64,000 nucleotides of DNA from Emcibacteraceae bacterium (GTDB taxonomy: Bacteria; Pseudomonadota; Alphaproteobacteria; Sphingomonadales; Emcibacteraceae). This document shows, one piece after another, positions 1 to 9,900 of the stretch. The notes beneath the pieces are model-generated. The model ran no database searches. It saw only the letters and a list, made by a program, of their open reading frames with translations, and was not told the DNA's origin. The position numbers were made by a program, and so were the translations under genes. Positions within the stretch are counted from its first letter, which is position 1; the number at the start of each line of letters is the position of its first letter. The stretch lies in assembly GCA_041396985.1 (NCBI GenBank), contig JAWKXO010000002.1, positions 259,501 through 323,500 of the forward strand. Direction: 5' to 3'.

Positions 1-1200
1 TTCTCCAACACATTTTCTGCTCGCGACAGGGGATTTGTCCGCCATATTACCGCAATGACAATAAGACGTCTTGGACAACTTGATAAAATAATAAACCATT
101 GTACTAAAAAGAAATTAGGCAATACACAAATGCAGGTACGCCATGTTCTCAGATTGGGAATAGCTCAACTTTTATATTCAGACGTTCCGGCATATGCGGC
201 GGTCAACAGCTCTGTGCAGCTGGTTGAAAAATGCGTGTCCAGAAAACTTCATTATTTGAAAAACACAGTAAATGCAATTCTGCGCCGGGTAGAACAGGAC
301 CGTGAAGTGCTTTTGAAAAAATTTGGCAATACGCGACTTAATTTTCCAGCCTGGCTATTAAAAAGCTGGGATGAGCAATATGGATCGGCAGTAGTTAAAA
401 ATATCCTTAGCGCTGTGCTTTCTGAAGCTCCGCTTGATATTAGCCTGAAACCGAATTGCGACCAGAATTTCTGGGCTGCCCAACTTGGCGGCAAAGTTGT
501 CCCGGGAGGCAGTATCAGAATATATAAAGCGGGTAAAATAACCGAACTGCCGGGTTATAATGAGGGACATTGGTGGGTACAGGATATGGCGGCCCGTATT
601 CCGGCAACCCTGCTGGGGGCACATGCGGGCGATAAGGTGCTTGATCTTTGTGCCGCCCCTGGCGGCAAAACGGCCCAGTCGGCAGCAATGGGAGCAATTG
701 TAACCGCGGTTGATTTTTCAGAAAGTCGTCTTGAGCGCTTAAAAGAAAATTTTGACCGGTTAACCCTTCAGGTTGACGTTGTGACGTCAGATGTGCTTAC
801 CTATAACCCATTGAAAAAATTTGACTTTATTTTGCTGGATGCTCCATGCTCCTCTACAGGAACCATTCGCCGCCATCCTGAAATACTGCATACTAGAAAA
901 CAGGATGATGTTTCAGAACTGGCAAATTTGCAGACAAAGATGCTTGATCATGCGGCTTCCTTACTCAATAAAGGTGGAATATTGATTTATTCAGTCTGTT
1001 CCATGGAAAAACAGGAAGGGCCAGATCAGATTAAAGCTTTACTGCAGCGGGACAGCTCGTTAAAACGAAAAGAGATTGTAGCAGACGAATTGCCAGGGCT
1101 TGAACAGGCAGTTCTTGAAAGCGGAGATGTCCAGACGCTTCCACATTATTATGAAGGTGGCATGGATGGCTTTTTTGTTTCCAGACTGATTAAGACGTGA
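1..1200 (+). CDS. rsmB: 16S rRNA (cytosine-C5) methyltransferase RsmB, 5' partial
   Basis: SAM-dependent m5C967 methyltransferase of 16S rRNA. The reading frame is open to base 1: the 18 codons before the ATG at 55 read FSNTFSARDRGFVRHITA, which fits the conserved N-terminal NusB-like RNA-binding domain of the family, so that ATG is internal and the true start lies outside the window. The SAM-binding motif LDLCAAPGGKT is near nt 640-672, motif IV DAPCSSTGTIRRHPE near 838-882 and the catalytic-cysteine motif YSVCSMEKQEG near 988-1020. Rpe follows 24 bp downstream on the same strand. Family assignment is secure; RsmB rather than another m5C enzyme rests on the NusB-like N-terminus. Confidence 0.93.
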   Translation, partial: FSNTFSARDRGFVRHITAMTIRRLGQLDKIINHCTKKKLGNTQMQVRHVLRLGIAQLLYSDVPAYAAVNSSVQLVEKCVSRKLHYLKNTVNAILRRVEQDREVLLKKFGNTRLNFPAWLLKSWDEQYGSAVVKNILSAVLSEAPLDISLKPNCDQNFWAAQLGGKVVPGGSIRIYKAGKITELPGYNEGHWWVQDMAARIPATLLGAHAGDKVLDLCAAPGGKTAQSAAMGAIVTAVDFSESRLERLKENFDRLTLQVDVVTSDVLTYNPLKKFDFILLDAPCSSTGTIRRHPEILHTRKQDDVSELANLQTKMLDHAASLLNKGGILIYSVCSMEKQEGPDQIKALLQRDSSLKRKEIVADELPGLEQAVLESGDVQTLPHYYEGGMDGFFVSRLIKT

Positions 1201-1224
1201 CTTTTAACAATATAAGGACCAAGT

Positions 1225-1887
1225 ATGGCATCAAATATTAAAATAGCACCGTCCATATTATCGGCTGACTTTGCCAGACTTGGACAGGAAGTCGAGGTAA
1301 TTACCGAAGCGGGAGCAGATTATATCCATGTTGATGTAATGGACGGGCATTTCGTGCCGAACATCACCATTGGCCCGGATGTGGTCAAGGCGATCCGTCC
1401 TCATAGCAATAAAATTTTTGATGTTCACCTGATGATTGAGCCAGTTGATCCCTATATTAATGCATTTTCGGATGCCGGGGCTGATATCATAACCATCCAT
1501 GCCGAGGCAACGCCACATTTTCACCGTACTTTACAATTAATCAGGTCATTAGGAAAAAAAGCGGGGATATCCTTAAATCCGGGCACCCCTGTGGACATGA
1601 TAGAAAATGTAATGGATTTGGTGGATCTTATATTGATAATGAGCGTTAATCCCGGATTTGGGGGACAGAAATTTATACCATCTTCCCTTCAGAAAATAAG
1701 TAAAGTTCGGGCAATGATCGAAAAAGAAGGTAGGCATATTGATCTTCAGGTTGATGGAGGAATTAATATCGAGACGGCACAGAAAGTAATAGATGCCGGC
1801 GCGGATGTTCTGGTGGCGGGAACTGCCACATTTACCGGCGGTCCTGAAAAATATGCTGAAAATATAAGAGCATTAAGAGGAAATTAG
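1225..1887 (+). CDS. rpe: Ribulose-phosphate 3-epimerase
   Basis: Interconverts ribulose-5-phosphate and xylulose-5-phosphate in the pentose phosphate pathway; cytosolic TIM barrel. 220 residues, the usual family length. Seen directly: APSILSADFA at 8-17, HVDVMDGHFVPN at 35-46 with the metal ligand His35 and catalytic Asp37, VHLMI near 73, MSVNPGFGGQKF near 139-150 and the second catalytic Asp in LQVDGGI near 173-179. ATG start with an AAGGA ribosome-binding site 9 bp upstream. Sits between rsmB and a heparinase-family gene on the same strand, probably one transcript. Confidence 0.97.
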   Translation: MASNIKIAPSILSADFARLGQEVEVITEAGADYIHVDVMDGHFVPNITIGPDVVKAIRPHSNKIFDVHLMIEPVDPYINAFSDAGADIITIHAEATPHFHRTLQLIRSLGKKAGISLNPGTPVDMIENVMDLVDLILIMSVNPGFGGQKFIPSSLQKISKVRAMIEKEGRHIDLQVDGGINIETAQKVIDAGADVLVAGTATFTGGPEKYAENIRALRGN

Positions 1888-1984
1888 AACTATTAGGGAC
1901 GAACAGGCTTATCACTAAACCTGAGTATGAATTTATGGTAAGGTTGGTCAACAGGCGCATATCCAGACGGAGATAAAAACTTAA

Positions 1985-3703
1985 ATGGCCCAGCTTCGCC
2001 GAAAACCAGTCTCTTCTTCGGGTTCGAAGATGCAAAACCCTATTGCCAAAGCGCTTAGCAAGGCAAGACACAGCAGTTTTTATCATGATTTAAGTTTAAG
2101 AGGTGAAAATCCGCTTCGTCTTCTTGGTACGCCAAAAGATATCTGGTCTGGTTCCGTTACCGCTGGAACCCAGATTGTCAGCGGTAAAATTATTGCAGGC
2201 GGACATGTCCTTAAAAACCCTGATAATGCACAAAATTTGTGGTCCGGGGGAGAAATATGGAAAGCGTCAAACTTAAGTGAAAGTTGGCTTGAATATCTTC
2301 ACTCTTTTTGCTGGCTAAAGGATTTAAATCAGGCGGTTGACCGTGATGGTGCCAAAAGAAGAGCGGAAAAGCTGATAGAAAGCTGGATAGATCAGAATAC
2401 GCAGTGGGGGGAAATTTCATGGCGTGTTGATATTGTGGGGGAGCGAATTTCAAACTGGCTCATTTATACACCCCTAATTCTGGATACAGATGATGTTATC
2501 TACAGGGGCAGGGTATTGGATATTATGGCCCGAAGCGCCCGCCATCTTATGAAATTATCATCTGATCTTCCGGAAGGGCCGGATGCACTTAAAGCCCTGA
2601 TCGGATTAATTCTAGCGGGATTATTTATACCAGGGGGTGATGAATGGTACCGGGAAGGGGTTACCCTATTAAAATTTACATTGGGTAAGGAAATTCTGGC
2701 TGATGGCGGAATTCGCAGCAGAAATCCCCAGGAACACCTTCATCTTTATATGAATCTGGTACTTCTTATACAATCGTTTCAGCAGGTTGGCAGATCTGTT
2801 CCCGAAGAATTAAAATCAGCCGTTTCAAGAATGGCCGCAAACCTGAAAGCAATTAGTCACGGTGATGGCAAATTACCATTATTTAACGGGACAACTATTC
2901 ATAACCATGAAGATATTTATTCATGTCTCCTTAAATCCGGTCAGAATGATATAAATTTAAGCTCACTTGAGCAAAGTGGATTTGCCAGAATAGCGAAGGG
3001 AAAAACGATTATCCTGTTTGATGTTGGCCCTCCTGCCGAAATTGAAATGAGCCGCACCTGCCATAGTGGAACCCACTCATTTGAAATGAGCCGTGGTTCC
3101 CATCGGCTTATTGTCAATTGCGGGGACGCTTCCTTTATTGATGACACAGCGGGCTATGATCTAAGGAGCAGTTCAAGAGGATCTTCAGCACATTCAACAC
3201 TGATACTCAATGATCAGGATAGCAGCACTATTCGTGAAGACGGCCTAATCGGCCGTGGTGTCTCCAGAATGGAAAGCAAAACCATTCAGGAAGATGGTCA
3301 TATTCTGGTCGAGTCAGAACATGATGGCTATGTTGATCCATATGGATTTCTACATAAGCGGCTTATCTATATGAGTGAAACAGGGGAAGATATTCGCGGC
3401 GAGGATATTATTGAACAGGATACATCAAGTAAATCTATAGAAAATATACCCTATTCCGTAAGATTTCATCTTCATCCGGATATTTCTGTCACCTTAAGCA
3501 AAGCAGGCGAAATGGTTTACCTTGGCATGACGAATGGTGAAACTTGGCAGTTCAGACACCGTGGCGGGTTGCTTAAAGTAGAAGACAGCGTTTATTTTGG
3601 TGATGCCGGGAAAATTTCAGCCTGTAAACAGCTTGTTCTCTCTGGAGGAACGCAAGGGTCCGTGACGACTATTTTATGGTCCCTGAAATTAGAGGGAAAT
3701 TAA
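1985..3703 (+). CDS. Heparinase II/III family protein
   Basis: 572 residues. The N-terminal half is alpha-helical as in the alpha/alpha toroid of polysaccharide lyases, with conserved LRGENPLRLLG and WLKDLNQAVDRDGAKRRAE stretches. The C-terminal half (about 340-560) is the beta-sheet heparinase II/III-like domain, with CHSGTHSFEMSRGSHRLIVN near 359-378 and SSRGSSAHSTLILND near 396-410. No signal peptide is visible, unusual for a secreted lyase, so a role in cell-envelope polysaccharide turnover or another cytoplasmic task is possible; the substrate cannot be read from sequence. In alphaproteobacteria a gene of this family is commonly found beside rsmB/rpe and purH, as here. Start ATG has GGAGA 10 bp upstream. 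Confidence 0.85.
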   Translation: MAQLRRKPVSSSGSKMQNPIAKALSKARHSSFYHDLSLRGENPLRLLGTPKDIWSGSVTAGTQIVSGKIIAGGHVLKNPDNAQNLWSGGEIWKASNLSESWLEYLHSFCWLKDLNQAVDRDGAKRRAEKLIESWIDQNTQWGEISWRVDIVGERISNWLIYTPLILDTDDVIYRGRVLDIMARSARHLMKLSSDLPEGPDALKALIGLILAGLFIPGGDEWYREGVTLLKFTLGKEILADGGIRSRNPQEHLHLYMNLVLLIQSFQQVGRSVPEELKSAVSRMAANLKAISHGDGKLPLFNGTTIHNHEDIYSCLLKSGQNDINLSSLEQSGFARIAKGKTIILFDVGPPAEIEMSRTCHSGTHSFEMSRGSHRLIVNCGDASFIDDTAGYDLRSSSRGSSAHSTLILNDQDSSTIREDGLIGRGVSRMESKTIQEDGHILVESEHDGYVDPYGFLHKRLIYMSETGEDIRGEDIIEQDTSSKSIENIPYSVRFHLHPDISVTLSKAGEMVYLGMTNGETWQFRHRGGLLKVEDSVYFGDAGKISACKQLVLSGGTQGSVTTILWSLKLEGN

Positions 3704-3717
3704 GGTATTAAGCCTTG

Positions 3718-3770
3718 CGTGATCTTTAAAAATATACTACCACCCGCAGGGAAGAGTTTTTTTGCTGGCC
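3718..3770 (+). promoter_or_regulatory. Candidate ZTP (pfl) riboswitch-like element upstream of purH
   Basis: The 88-bp gap before the purH ATG holds, in order, CGTGA at 3718-3722, ACCACCC at 3739-3745, a purine block GCAGGGAAG at 3746-3754 and GCTGGCC at 3764-3770. The ZTP/pfl riboswitch core has the same order of blocks (CGUGA, ACC.ACC, GGGAGC, then CGCCUGGGC) and is known upstream of purH in alphaproteobacteria. The match is imperfect: the 3' block diverges and I cannot draw a convincing P1 stem. If real it would probably act on translation, because no terminator follows it. Confidence 0.4.
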
Positions 3771-3791
3771 TCATTCTTAAAGAGTAATTCT

Positions 3792-5393
3792 ATGACAGAT
3801 TTAACATCAAAACCAATTAAACGCGCCCTGCTTTCCGTTTCCGATAAAACGGGTCTTGTGAAACTGGGGCAATTTCTCAGTGATCAGGGAATAGAAATAT
3901 TATCCACCGGCGGGTCTGCTAAAACACTTGCCGAAGCGGGGATTACCGTTAAGGAAGTGGCTTCGCACACCGGGTTTCCGGAAATGATGGATGGGCGTGT
4001 TAAAACACTTCACCCAAAAATACATGGCGGACTGTTGGCGCTTCGCACGAATGATGAACACCAGAAGTCAATGAAAGAGCATGATATCGGTGCCATAGAT
4101 CTACTGGTTGTTAATCTTTATCCGTTTGAAGACACAGTAGAAAGGGGCGCGGACTTTGCAACATGCATCGAAAATATTGATATTGGCGGTCCGGCTATGA
4201 TCAGAAGTGCCGCCAAAAACCATGCCTTTGTGACGGTGGTTGTTGAAATTGAAGATTTTGATGACGTCATGGCGTCCATTAAGGAAAATAATGGTGCGAC
4301 ATCCGCGTCACTGCGTAAAAAACTGGCAGCAAAAGCTTTTGCCAGAACCGGTTCTTATGACGCGGCTATTTCAACCTGGTTTGCCGAGCAGCTCGGTGAG
4401 ACTTACCCGGAACGACTAAATATTACGGCCAAAAGAAAACAGACCCTTCGATATGGGGAAAATCCGCATCAGGACGCGGCTTTTTATGTGACCCGCAGTG
4501 CACATCCACGCAATGGAATTGCCACTGCAAGACAACTTCAGGGAAAAGAGCTTAGTTATAATAACCTGAATGATACCGATGCAGCATTTGAACTGGTTAG
4601 CGAGTTTGACCCGAAAGAAGGGCCGGCGGTCGCCATTATTAAACACGCAAATCCATGTGGTGTTGCCCGTGGCGATAATTATATTGATGCCTATAACAAA
4701 GCTCTCATTTGCGATCAAACCAGTGCCTTTGGCGGCATCATAGCACTGAACGGTAAACTGGATGCAGAAACGGCGCGTGAAATTTCAAAAATCTTCACGG
4801 AAGTGGTGATCGCCACGGATGCCGATGAAGATGCTGTTAAAATAATGGCGGAAAAGAAAAACCTGCGCCTTCTTTTAACGGGGGGTATTGCGGACCCGCG
4901 AAGCGCAGGACAAACGATCAAATCTGTTGCTGGCGGCTATCTGGTTCAAAGCCGGGATAGTGGGAAAGTTACATTAGACGACTTGAAGGTAGTCACAAAA
5001 AGAGCACCGAGCGAGCAGGAATTAAAAGACCTGCTGTTTGCCTTCACTGTCTGTAAGCATGTGAAATCAAACGCGATTATTTATGTTAAAAACGGGGCAA
5101 CTGTTGGTATTGGTGCTGGTCAGATGAGCCGGGTTGACAGTGCGAAAACCGCAGTCAGAAAATCTATTGATGCCAGTGAAGCGGCCGGGCTACCATATAC
5201 GATGTCCGAAGGGTCGGTTGTTGCTTCTGACGCATTCTTCCCATTTGCTGATGGCTTGCTGAGTGCGGCGGAAGCCGGGGTTACAGCGGTCATCCAGCCT
5301 GGTGGTTCAATCAGAGACGACGAAATAATCGCCGCGGCTGATGAAAAGGGACTTGCCATGGTCTTTACCGGAATGCGACATTTCCGCCATTAA
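3792..5393 (+). CDS. purH: Bifunctional AICAR formyltransferase / IMP cyclohydrolase
   Basis: Catalyses the last two steps of de novo IMP synthesis. 533 residues from the ATG chosen here. A TTG 30 bp upstream is in frame but would add ten unsupported residues and lies in the leader element; MTDLTSKPIKRALLSVSDKTGL is the normal family N-terminus. The MGS-like cyclohydrolase domain fills about 1-150 (ALLSVSDKTGL, STGGSAKTL, HTGFPEMMDGRVKTLHPKIHG). The formyltransferase domain follows, with LRYGENPHQDA, the Lys-His pair in IIKHANPCGVA near 283, and the C-terminal DAFFPFADG and FTGMRHFRH. A strong terminator follows the stop codon. Confidence 0.97.
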   Translation: MTDLTSKPIKRALLSVSDKTGLVKLGQFLSDQGIEILSTGGSAKTLAEAGITVKEVASHTGFPEMMDGRVKTLHPKIHGGLLALRTNDEHQKSMKEHDIGAIDLLVVNLYPFEDTVERGADFATCIENIDIGGPAMIRSAAKNHAFVTVVVEIEDFDDVMASIKENNGATSASLRKKLAAKAFARTGSYDAAISTWFAEQLGETYPERLNITAKRKQTLRYGENPHQDAAFYVTRSAHPRNGIATARQLQGKELSYNNLNDTDAAFELVSEFDPKEGPAVAIIKHANPCGVARGDNYIDAYNKALICDQTSAFGGIIALNGKLDAETAREISKIFTEVVIATDADEDAVKIMAEKKNLRLLLTGGIADPRSAGQTIKSVAGGYLVQSRDSGKVTLDDLKVVTKRAPSEQELKDLLFAFTVCKHVKSNAIIYVKNGATVGIGAGQMSRVDSAKTAVRKSIDASEAAGLPYTMSEGSVVASDAFFPFADGLLSAAEAGVTAVIQPGGSIRDDEIIAAADEKGLAMVFTGMRHFRH

Positions 5394-5414
5394 GCTTGAA
5401 CAATTGATCATTTT

Positions 5415-5442
5415 AAAAGGGCCCGTTTTACGGGCCTTTTTT
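5415..5442. terminator. Rho-independent terminator after purH, usable from both strands
   Basis: Six-bp GC stem GGCCCG/CGGGCC around a TTTTA loop, extended by AAAA/TTTT and followed by a T tract. The complementary strand also ends in a T-rich run, so it can serve purH (+) and selO (-), which converge here. Confidence 0.9.
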
Positions 5443-6883
5443 ATGACGAGCAGCTGATTTGCAGATGTTGGCCCCAAGGCGGCGTTTCGGCGGCATAGGA
5501 GTCAAACTCGGGCTGTTCAGAATAAGGGTTTTTGAGCACATTATAAAGCCGCGCAAGTTCGCTGTGATCACCATTTTCTGAATTTTGTATGGCTACCTGG
5601 GCAAGATAATTTCTCAATATATATTTGGGATTTATTTTTTTCATCAATTCATGACGGGCCTTGTCATTAAGGCTTTCAAGCGTTAGACGTTCGTTATAGC
5701 GTTTAAACCATGGCGCAAAATCATTGGCACAACTTTTTATTATGCATATTGTGCCGATATCTTCATGTAGGTGATACTGGCTTAACGATCTGAAAAATAT
5801 AGTGTAATCAATGCCATATCCTTCCATTAGATCAAGAAGGTCTTCATAAAGTTCTTTATCGCCATTAATGTTTTCCATCAGGCCAAGCTTACGGCACATA
5901 AGAGTATGATAGGTTTTTATAAAGTTGTCCTGATAGGCCTTAAGCATATTTTTTGCAGCATCGGATGTTATTAGGGAGGAAAGGGCCTGCGCCAGAGCCT
6001 GACAGTTCCAGTGGCCGATAAGCGGTTGTCGGTTAAAGGCATATCGTCCCCGATCATCGGAATGATTACAAATATAATAGGGGTCAAATTTTTCCATAAA
6101 ACCATATGGACCATAATCAAATGTCTGGCCGATGATAGACATATTGTCCGTATTCATGACGCCATGGGCAAAGCCGAAGGCCTGCCACTGCGCGATTAAT
6201 GATCCTGTTTTTTCTGCAACAGTAATTACTAAATCATCATATTTGGTTTCATTCTGTGCGATCAGTGGAAAATGATTTTCAAGGGTATAATCGCAAAGTT
6301 GTCTTAGTTCATCAATTTGTTCGGTATAGGCAAAATATTCAAAGGAACCAAAGCGTATATGACTTTCACTAAAGCGCATCAGCATGGACGCATTTTCAAT
6401 GGTTTCACGCTGAACAGGTTCATTACTGGTGGTCACAGCTAGAGCCCGGGTAGATGGGATGCCCAAATGATGCAGCGCTTCGCTGGCCAGAAATTCACGA
6501 ATACAGGATCTGAGCACCGCACGACCATCACCCATTCTTGAAAAAGGGGTTTTTCCGGCTCCCTTTAAATGCAGATCAATAAGTGTGCCTTCTTTATTTC
6601 TGATTTGACCGATAAGGATACCCCGTCCGTCACCAAGCTGTGGGCTATAGCCGCCGAACTGATGTCCGGCATAAACCATCGCCAGAGGGGCCGCGCCTTC
6701 AGGCAAGGCATTTCCACTGAAGAATGACAATAGATCATCCAGACTATATTGGCTCAATCCCAGCGATTCTAGGGCATCGTCATTGAAAATAACAGCTTTT
6801 GGATCTGGAAGCGGATCAGGATAAAGTGACGCATAGAATCTTTCACCAAGAGCGTCATAACGATTATCGAAAATGAGGGTCAT
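5441..6883 (-). CDS. selO: Protein adenylyltransferase SelO (YdiU/UPF0061 family)
   Basis: Pseudokinase-fold enzyme that transfers AMP to Ser/Thr/Tyr of target proteins and is linked to redox stress responses. 480 residues, normal for bacterial SelO. Diagnostic stretches: VYAGHQFGGYSPQLGDGR near 71-88, KGAGKTPFSRMGDGRAVLRS near 107-126, HGVMNTDNMSI near 241-251 and TFDYGPYGF near 255-263. It ends in QISCSS, so cysteine occupies the position where eukaryotic SelO carries selenocysteine. ATG is preceded by AAGGAG. Lies 63 bp downstream of NAD-GDH on the same strand, separated by a perfect palindrome. Confidence 0.95.
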   Translation of the reverse strand: MTLIFDNRYDALGERFYASLYPDPLPDPKAVIFNDDALESLGLSQYSLDDLLSFFSGNALPEGAAPLAMVYAGHQFGGYSPQLGDGRGILIGQIRNKEGTLIDLHLKGAGKTPFSRMGDGRAVLRSCIREFLASEALHHLGIPSTRALAVTTSNEPVQRETIENASMLMRFSESHIRFGSFEYFAYTEQIDELRQLCDYTLENHFPLIAQNETKYDDLVITVAEKTGSLIAQWQAFGFAHGVMNTDNMSIIGQTFDYGPYGFMEKFDPYYICNHSDDRGRYAFNRQPLIGHWNCQALAQALSSLITSDAAKNMLKAYQDNFIKTYHTLMCRKLGLMENINGDKELYEDLLDLMEGYGIDYTIFFRSLSQYHLHEDIGTICIIKSCANDFAPWFKRYNERLTLESLNDKARHELMKKINPKYILRNYLAQVAIQNSENGDHSELARLYNVLKNPYSEQPEFDSYAAETPPWGQHLQISCSS

Positions 6884-6892
6884 TAAGGCTCC

Positions 6893-6926
6893 TTATTACA
6901 GGGTGGAAATTTCCACCCTGTAATAA
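6893..6926. repeat. Perfect 34-bp palindrome between gdh and selO
   Basis: Two 17-bp arms (TTATTACAGGGTGGAAA and its exact complement) with no spacer. It starts 20 bp after the NAD-GDH stop and its end overlaps the first bases of the selO AAGGAG ribosome-binding site. The RNA could form a stem of about 15 bp that abuts the site. No T tract follows, so it is not a classical terminator; an RNA-stability, translational-control or dimer-protein operator role is equally possible. Confidence 0.8.
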
Positions 6927-6946
6927 GAGTATAGTAAAGACATAAA

Positions 6947-9900
6947 CTAATCCACTACAACATTACGGATTTGACGGGCAGCAAAGCCCATTTTTGTAAC
7001 ATTCAGTAGGCCGGAATTTTGGAAATCCTGAAGCAGTTTCTTAACCCGGATTGTAGATGATTGATTATCGCTCAGCCATTTTTTGGCAGCATTCATACAA
7101 TCAACGTCACGGCAACCCTGCAGGGCATTTCGGGTTAGAATTTTCTGCTGATCCTGTAGATCACCAAGAATACTGTTAACAGCTAACCTATCCCAATGGT
7201 CCGAAGTCTCAACCATTTCCGCTTGGCTTCTGAGCCATTCAAAGCCAAGTTCTTCACCAAACATAAAGTAAACAGAAGCAATTTGTGTGACATCAACATC
7301 CAGCTCTTTTGCGACCTGAACCAGATCACAGGCAGCTGTTTTAATATCAAGGCTTGCAATATGTTGTGCAAGGGCAATATCAACATTCTGTTCCGTATAC
7401 ATATTACGCTTGCTGGCAAAGCTTTCATCAGAAACGGTTTCAGAAACAGTGTCCATCATAAAGAGTTCAGTAATACCAGGTTTATAATTATCAATAATTT
7501 TCTGGATTGGTTGTTTACTGTCCGTATTATTCAGGAACCAGATTGTTTGTCTGCGGGCGAATTCCTCCACATCCATCAGCATCAGGATCTGAATTGTCGC
7601 GGGCACAACATAGTCCAGCTTTTCTATCTGATCCCATAGGGTATCTAGCTCAAACACCTCACTGGTAATTATCGCGGCTCTGGCAATTTCCGCTCCGCTG
7701 GCACCGGTTTCTTCCTTAATCGCCTGAATGCCGCCACGGTTGACAATTTCATTGCAGATCACTTTAGCAATAATTTGCCGTCTGAGCTGATGATTGCCCA
7801 TTTCTGATTTATATTTTTTGCTCAGCCTTTTCGGGAATGATTTGCACAGGAATTTTTCAAGATACGGATCATCAAGAAATTTACTTTCCATTAAGCTGTC
7901 ATATAAGGACATTTTGGCATAAGCAATAAGGACTGAATTTTCAGGACGTGTAAGACCCAATGATTTTTCATTTCTTTCTGCCAGTTCTTCATCATTCGGA
8001 AGAAATTCCAGTTCACGGTCAAGATTTGCTGATTTTTCAAGCTCATCCAGATAACGTTCGAAACTATCGAGCTGGCGCACACTGCTATATTTGGCAAGAC
8101 TGATGGCCTGTGTTTGAAGGTAATTGTCACGAAGCACCAATTCAGCGACATCGTCGGTCATTTCCTCAAGCAGCTCATCACGTTGCTTTTTGGTCATTTT
8201 CCCTTCAGCAACAATGCTGTTCAGCAGGATTTTTATATTGACCTCGTTGTCTGAGCAGTCAACACCTGCGGAATTGTCAACCGCATCGGTATTCATCATA
8301 CCGCCGTTAAGACAGAACTCTATCCTGCCAAGCTGCGTACAACCAAGATTTCCGCCTTCACCAATTACTTTACAGTTCAGATCCTTGCCATTAATGCGAA
8401 TAGCATCATTGGCACGGTCGCCCACGGCAGCGTTACTTTCATTGGTGGATTTTACATATGTACCGATGCCGCCGAACCATAATAAATCGACATGGGACTT
8501 TAATATTGCCCGGATCAGTTCATTCGGGGCAGCGGAATTGACATCTTCGGCAAATCCGAGCAATGATTTAATTTGCGGTGTAAGATCAATAGATTTCAGT
8601 TTACGGCTGAAGACACCACCGCCGGCAGAGATTAGTTTTTTATTATAATCTTCCCAGCTTGAACGAGGCAGATTGAACATCCGCTTTCTTTCAGCATATG
8701 ATTTTGCAGGATCTGGATCTGGATCAATGAATATGTCTCTGTGATCAAATGCAGCAACCAGCTTTACCGCTTCTGAACAGAGAAGGCCATTACCGAACAC
8801 ATCTCCTGACATGTCGCCAATGCCGGCAACAGTAATATTGTCTTTTTGAACGTCAATGCCCTGTTCGCGGAAATGGCGCTGAACACTGACCCAGGCACCG
8901 CGCGCGGTAATACCCATTTTTTTGTGGTCGTAACCGACAGAACCGCCGGAAGCAAAAGCATCATCGAGCCAGAAACCGTAATCCTGGGCAATACCGTTGG
9001 CTATATCTGAAAATGTTGCAGTTCCCTTATCGGCCGCAACAACCAGATATGGATCATCCCCATCAGCGCGGACAACATCCCGTGGAGGAATGACATTTCC
9101 TTCTTTGAGGTTATCGGTAATATCAAGAAGGCCGGATATAAATGATTTATAGCAGGCGATGCCTTCTTCCAGAGTTTCTTCCCGAGTTGGGTTTATCGGC
9201 ATCTGCTTTGGTACAAACCCGCCTTTAGCGCCAACAGGAACGATAACGGTATTTTTAACCTGCTGCGCTTTCACGAGGCCCAGAATTTCAGTACGGTAAT
9301 CTTCCCGACGATCAGACCAGCGTAATCCACCCCTTGCGACAGGCCCGGATCTTAAATGAACACCTTCAAAGCGTGGGGAATATACAAAGATTTCTGCAAA
9401 AGGTCTCGGTTTAGGGGCTTCCTCTACATCACGGCTTTTAATTTTGATGGAAATATAGGGCTTCCCTTTTCCTTCATCATCGGCCTGGTAGAAGTTTGTT
9501 CTTAAAGAACAGGAAATAACATTCATATAATTTCTGAGCATCCGGTCCTGATCAAGGCTTTCCACATTCGTAAGCAGAGACTTGATTTTGGTAATTTGCT
9601 CTTTGGCTTCATTAAGCCTGTCATAATCGTCTGCAACATCAAGGCGGAATTTAATTTCGAAAAGCTCAGTTAATAATTTTGAAATATCCACATGCTGGGT
9701 CAAAGTATCCTGCATATAGGTTTCACTATAGGAACTGCCAAGCTGGCGCAGATATTTACTGTAAATTCTTAATATCAGCGCCTGCTTATATGTCATTCCG
9801 GCCCTGAAAACCAGTTTGTTAAAGCCATCATTATCGACTTTTCCTGTCCAGATGGCTATCAGAGCATCTTCCATTCGCGCTTTAAGCTCACCAAGATCAA

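Noticed and set aside
7196..7639. Open frame antisense to NAD-GDH
   Set aside because: Lies entirely inside a well-conserved gene on the other strand, no recognisable domain.
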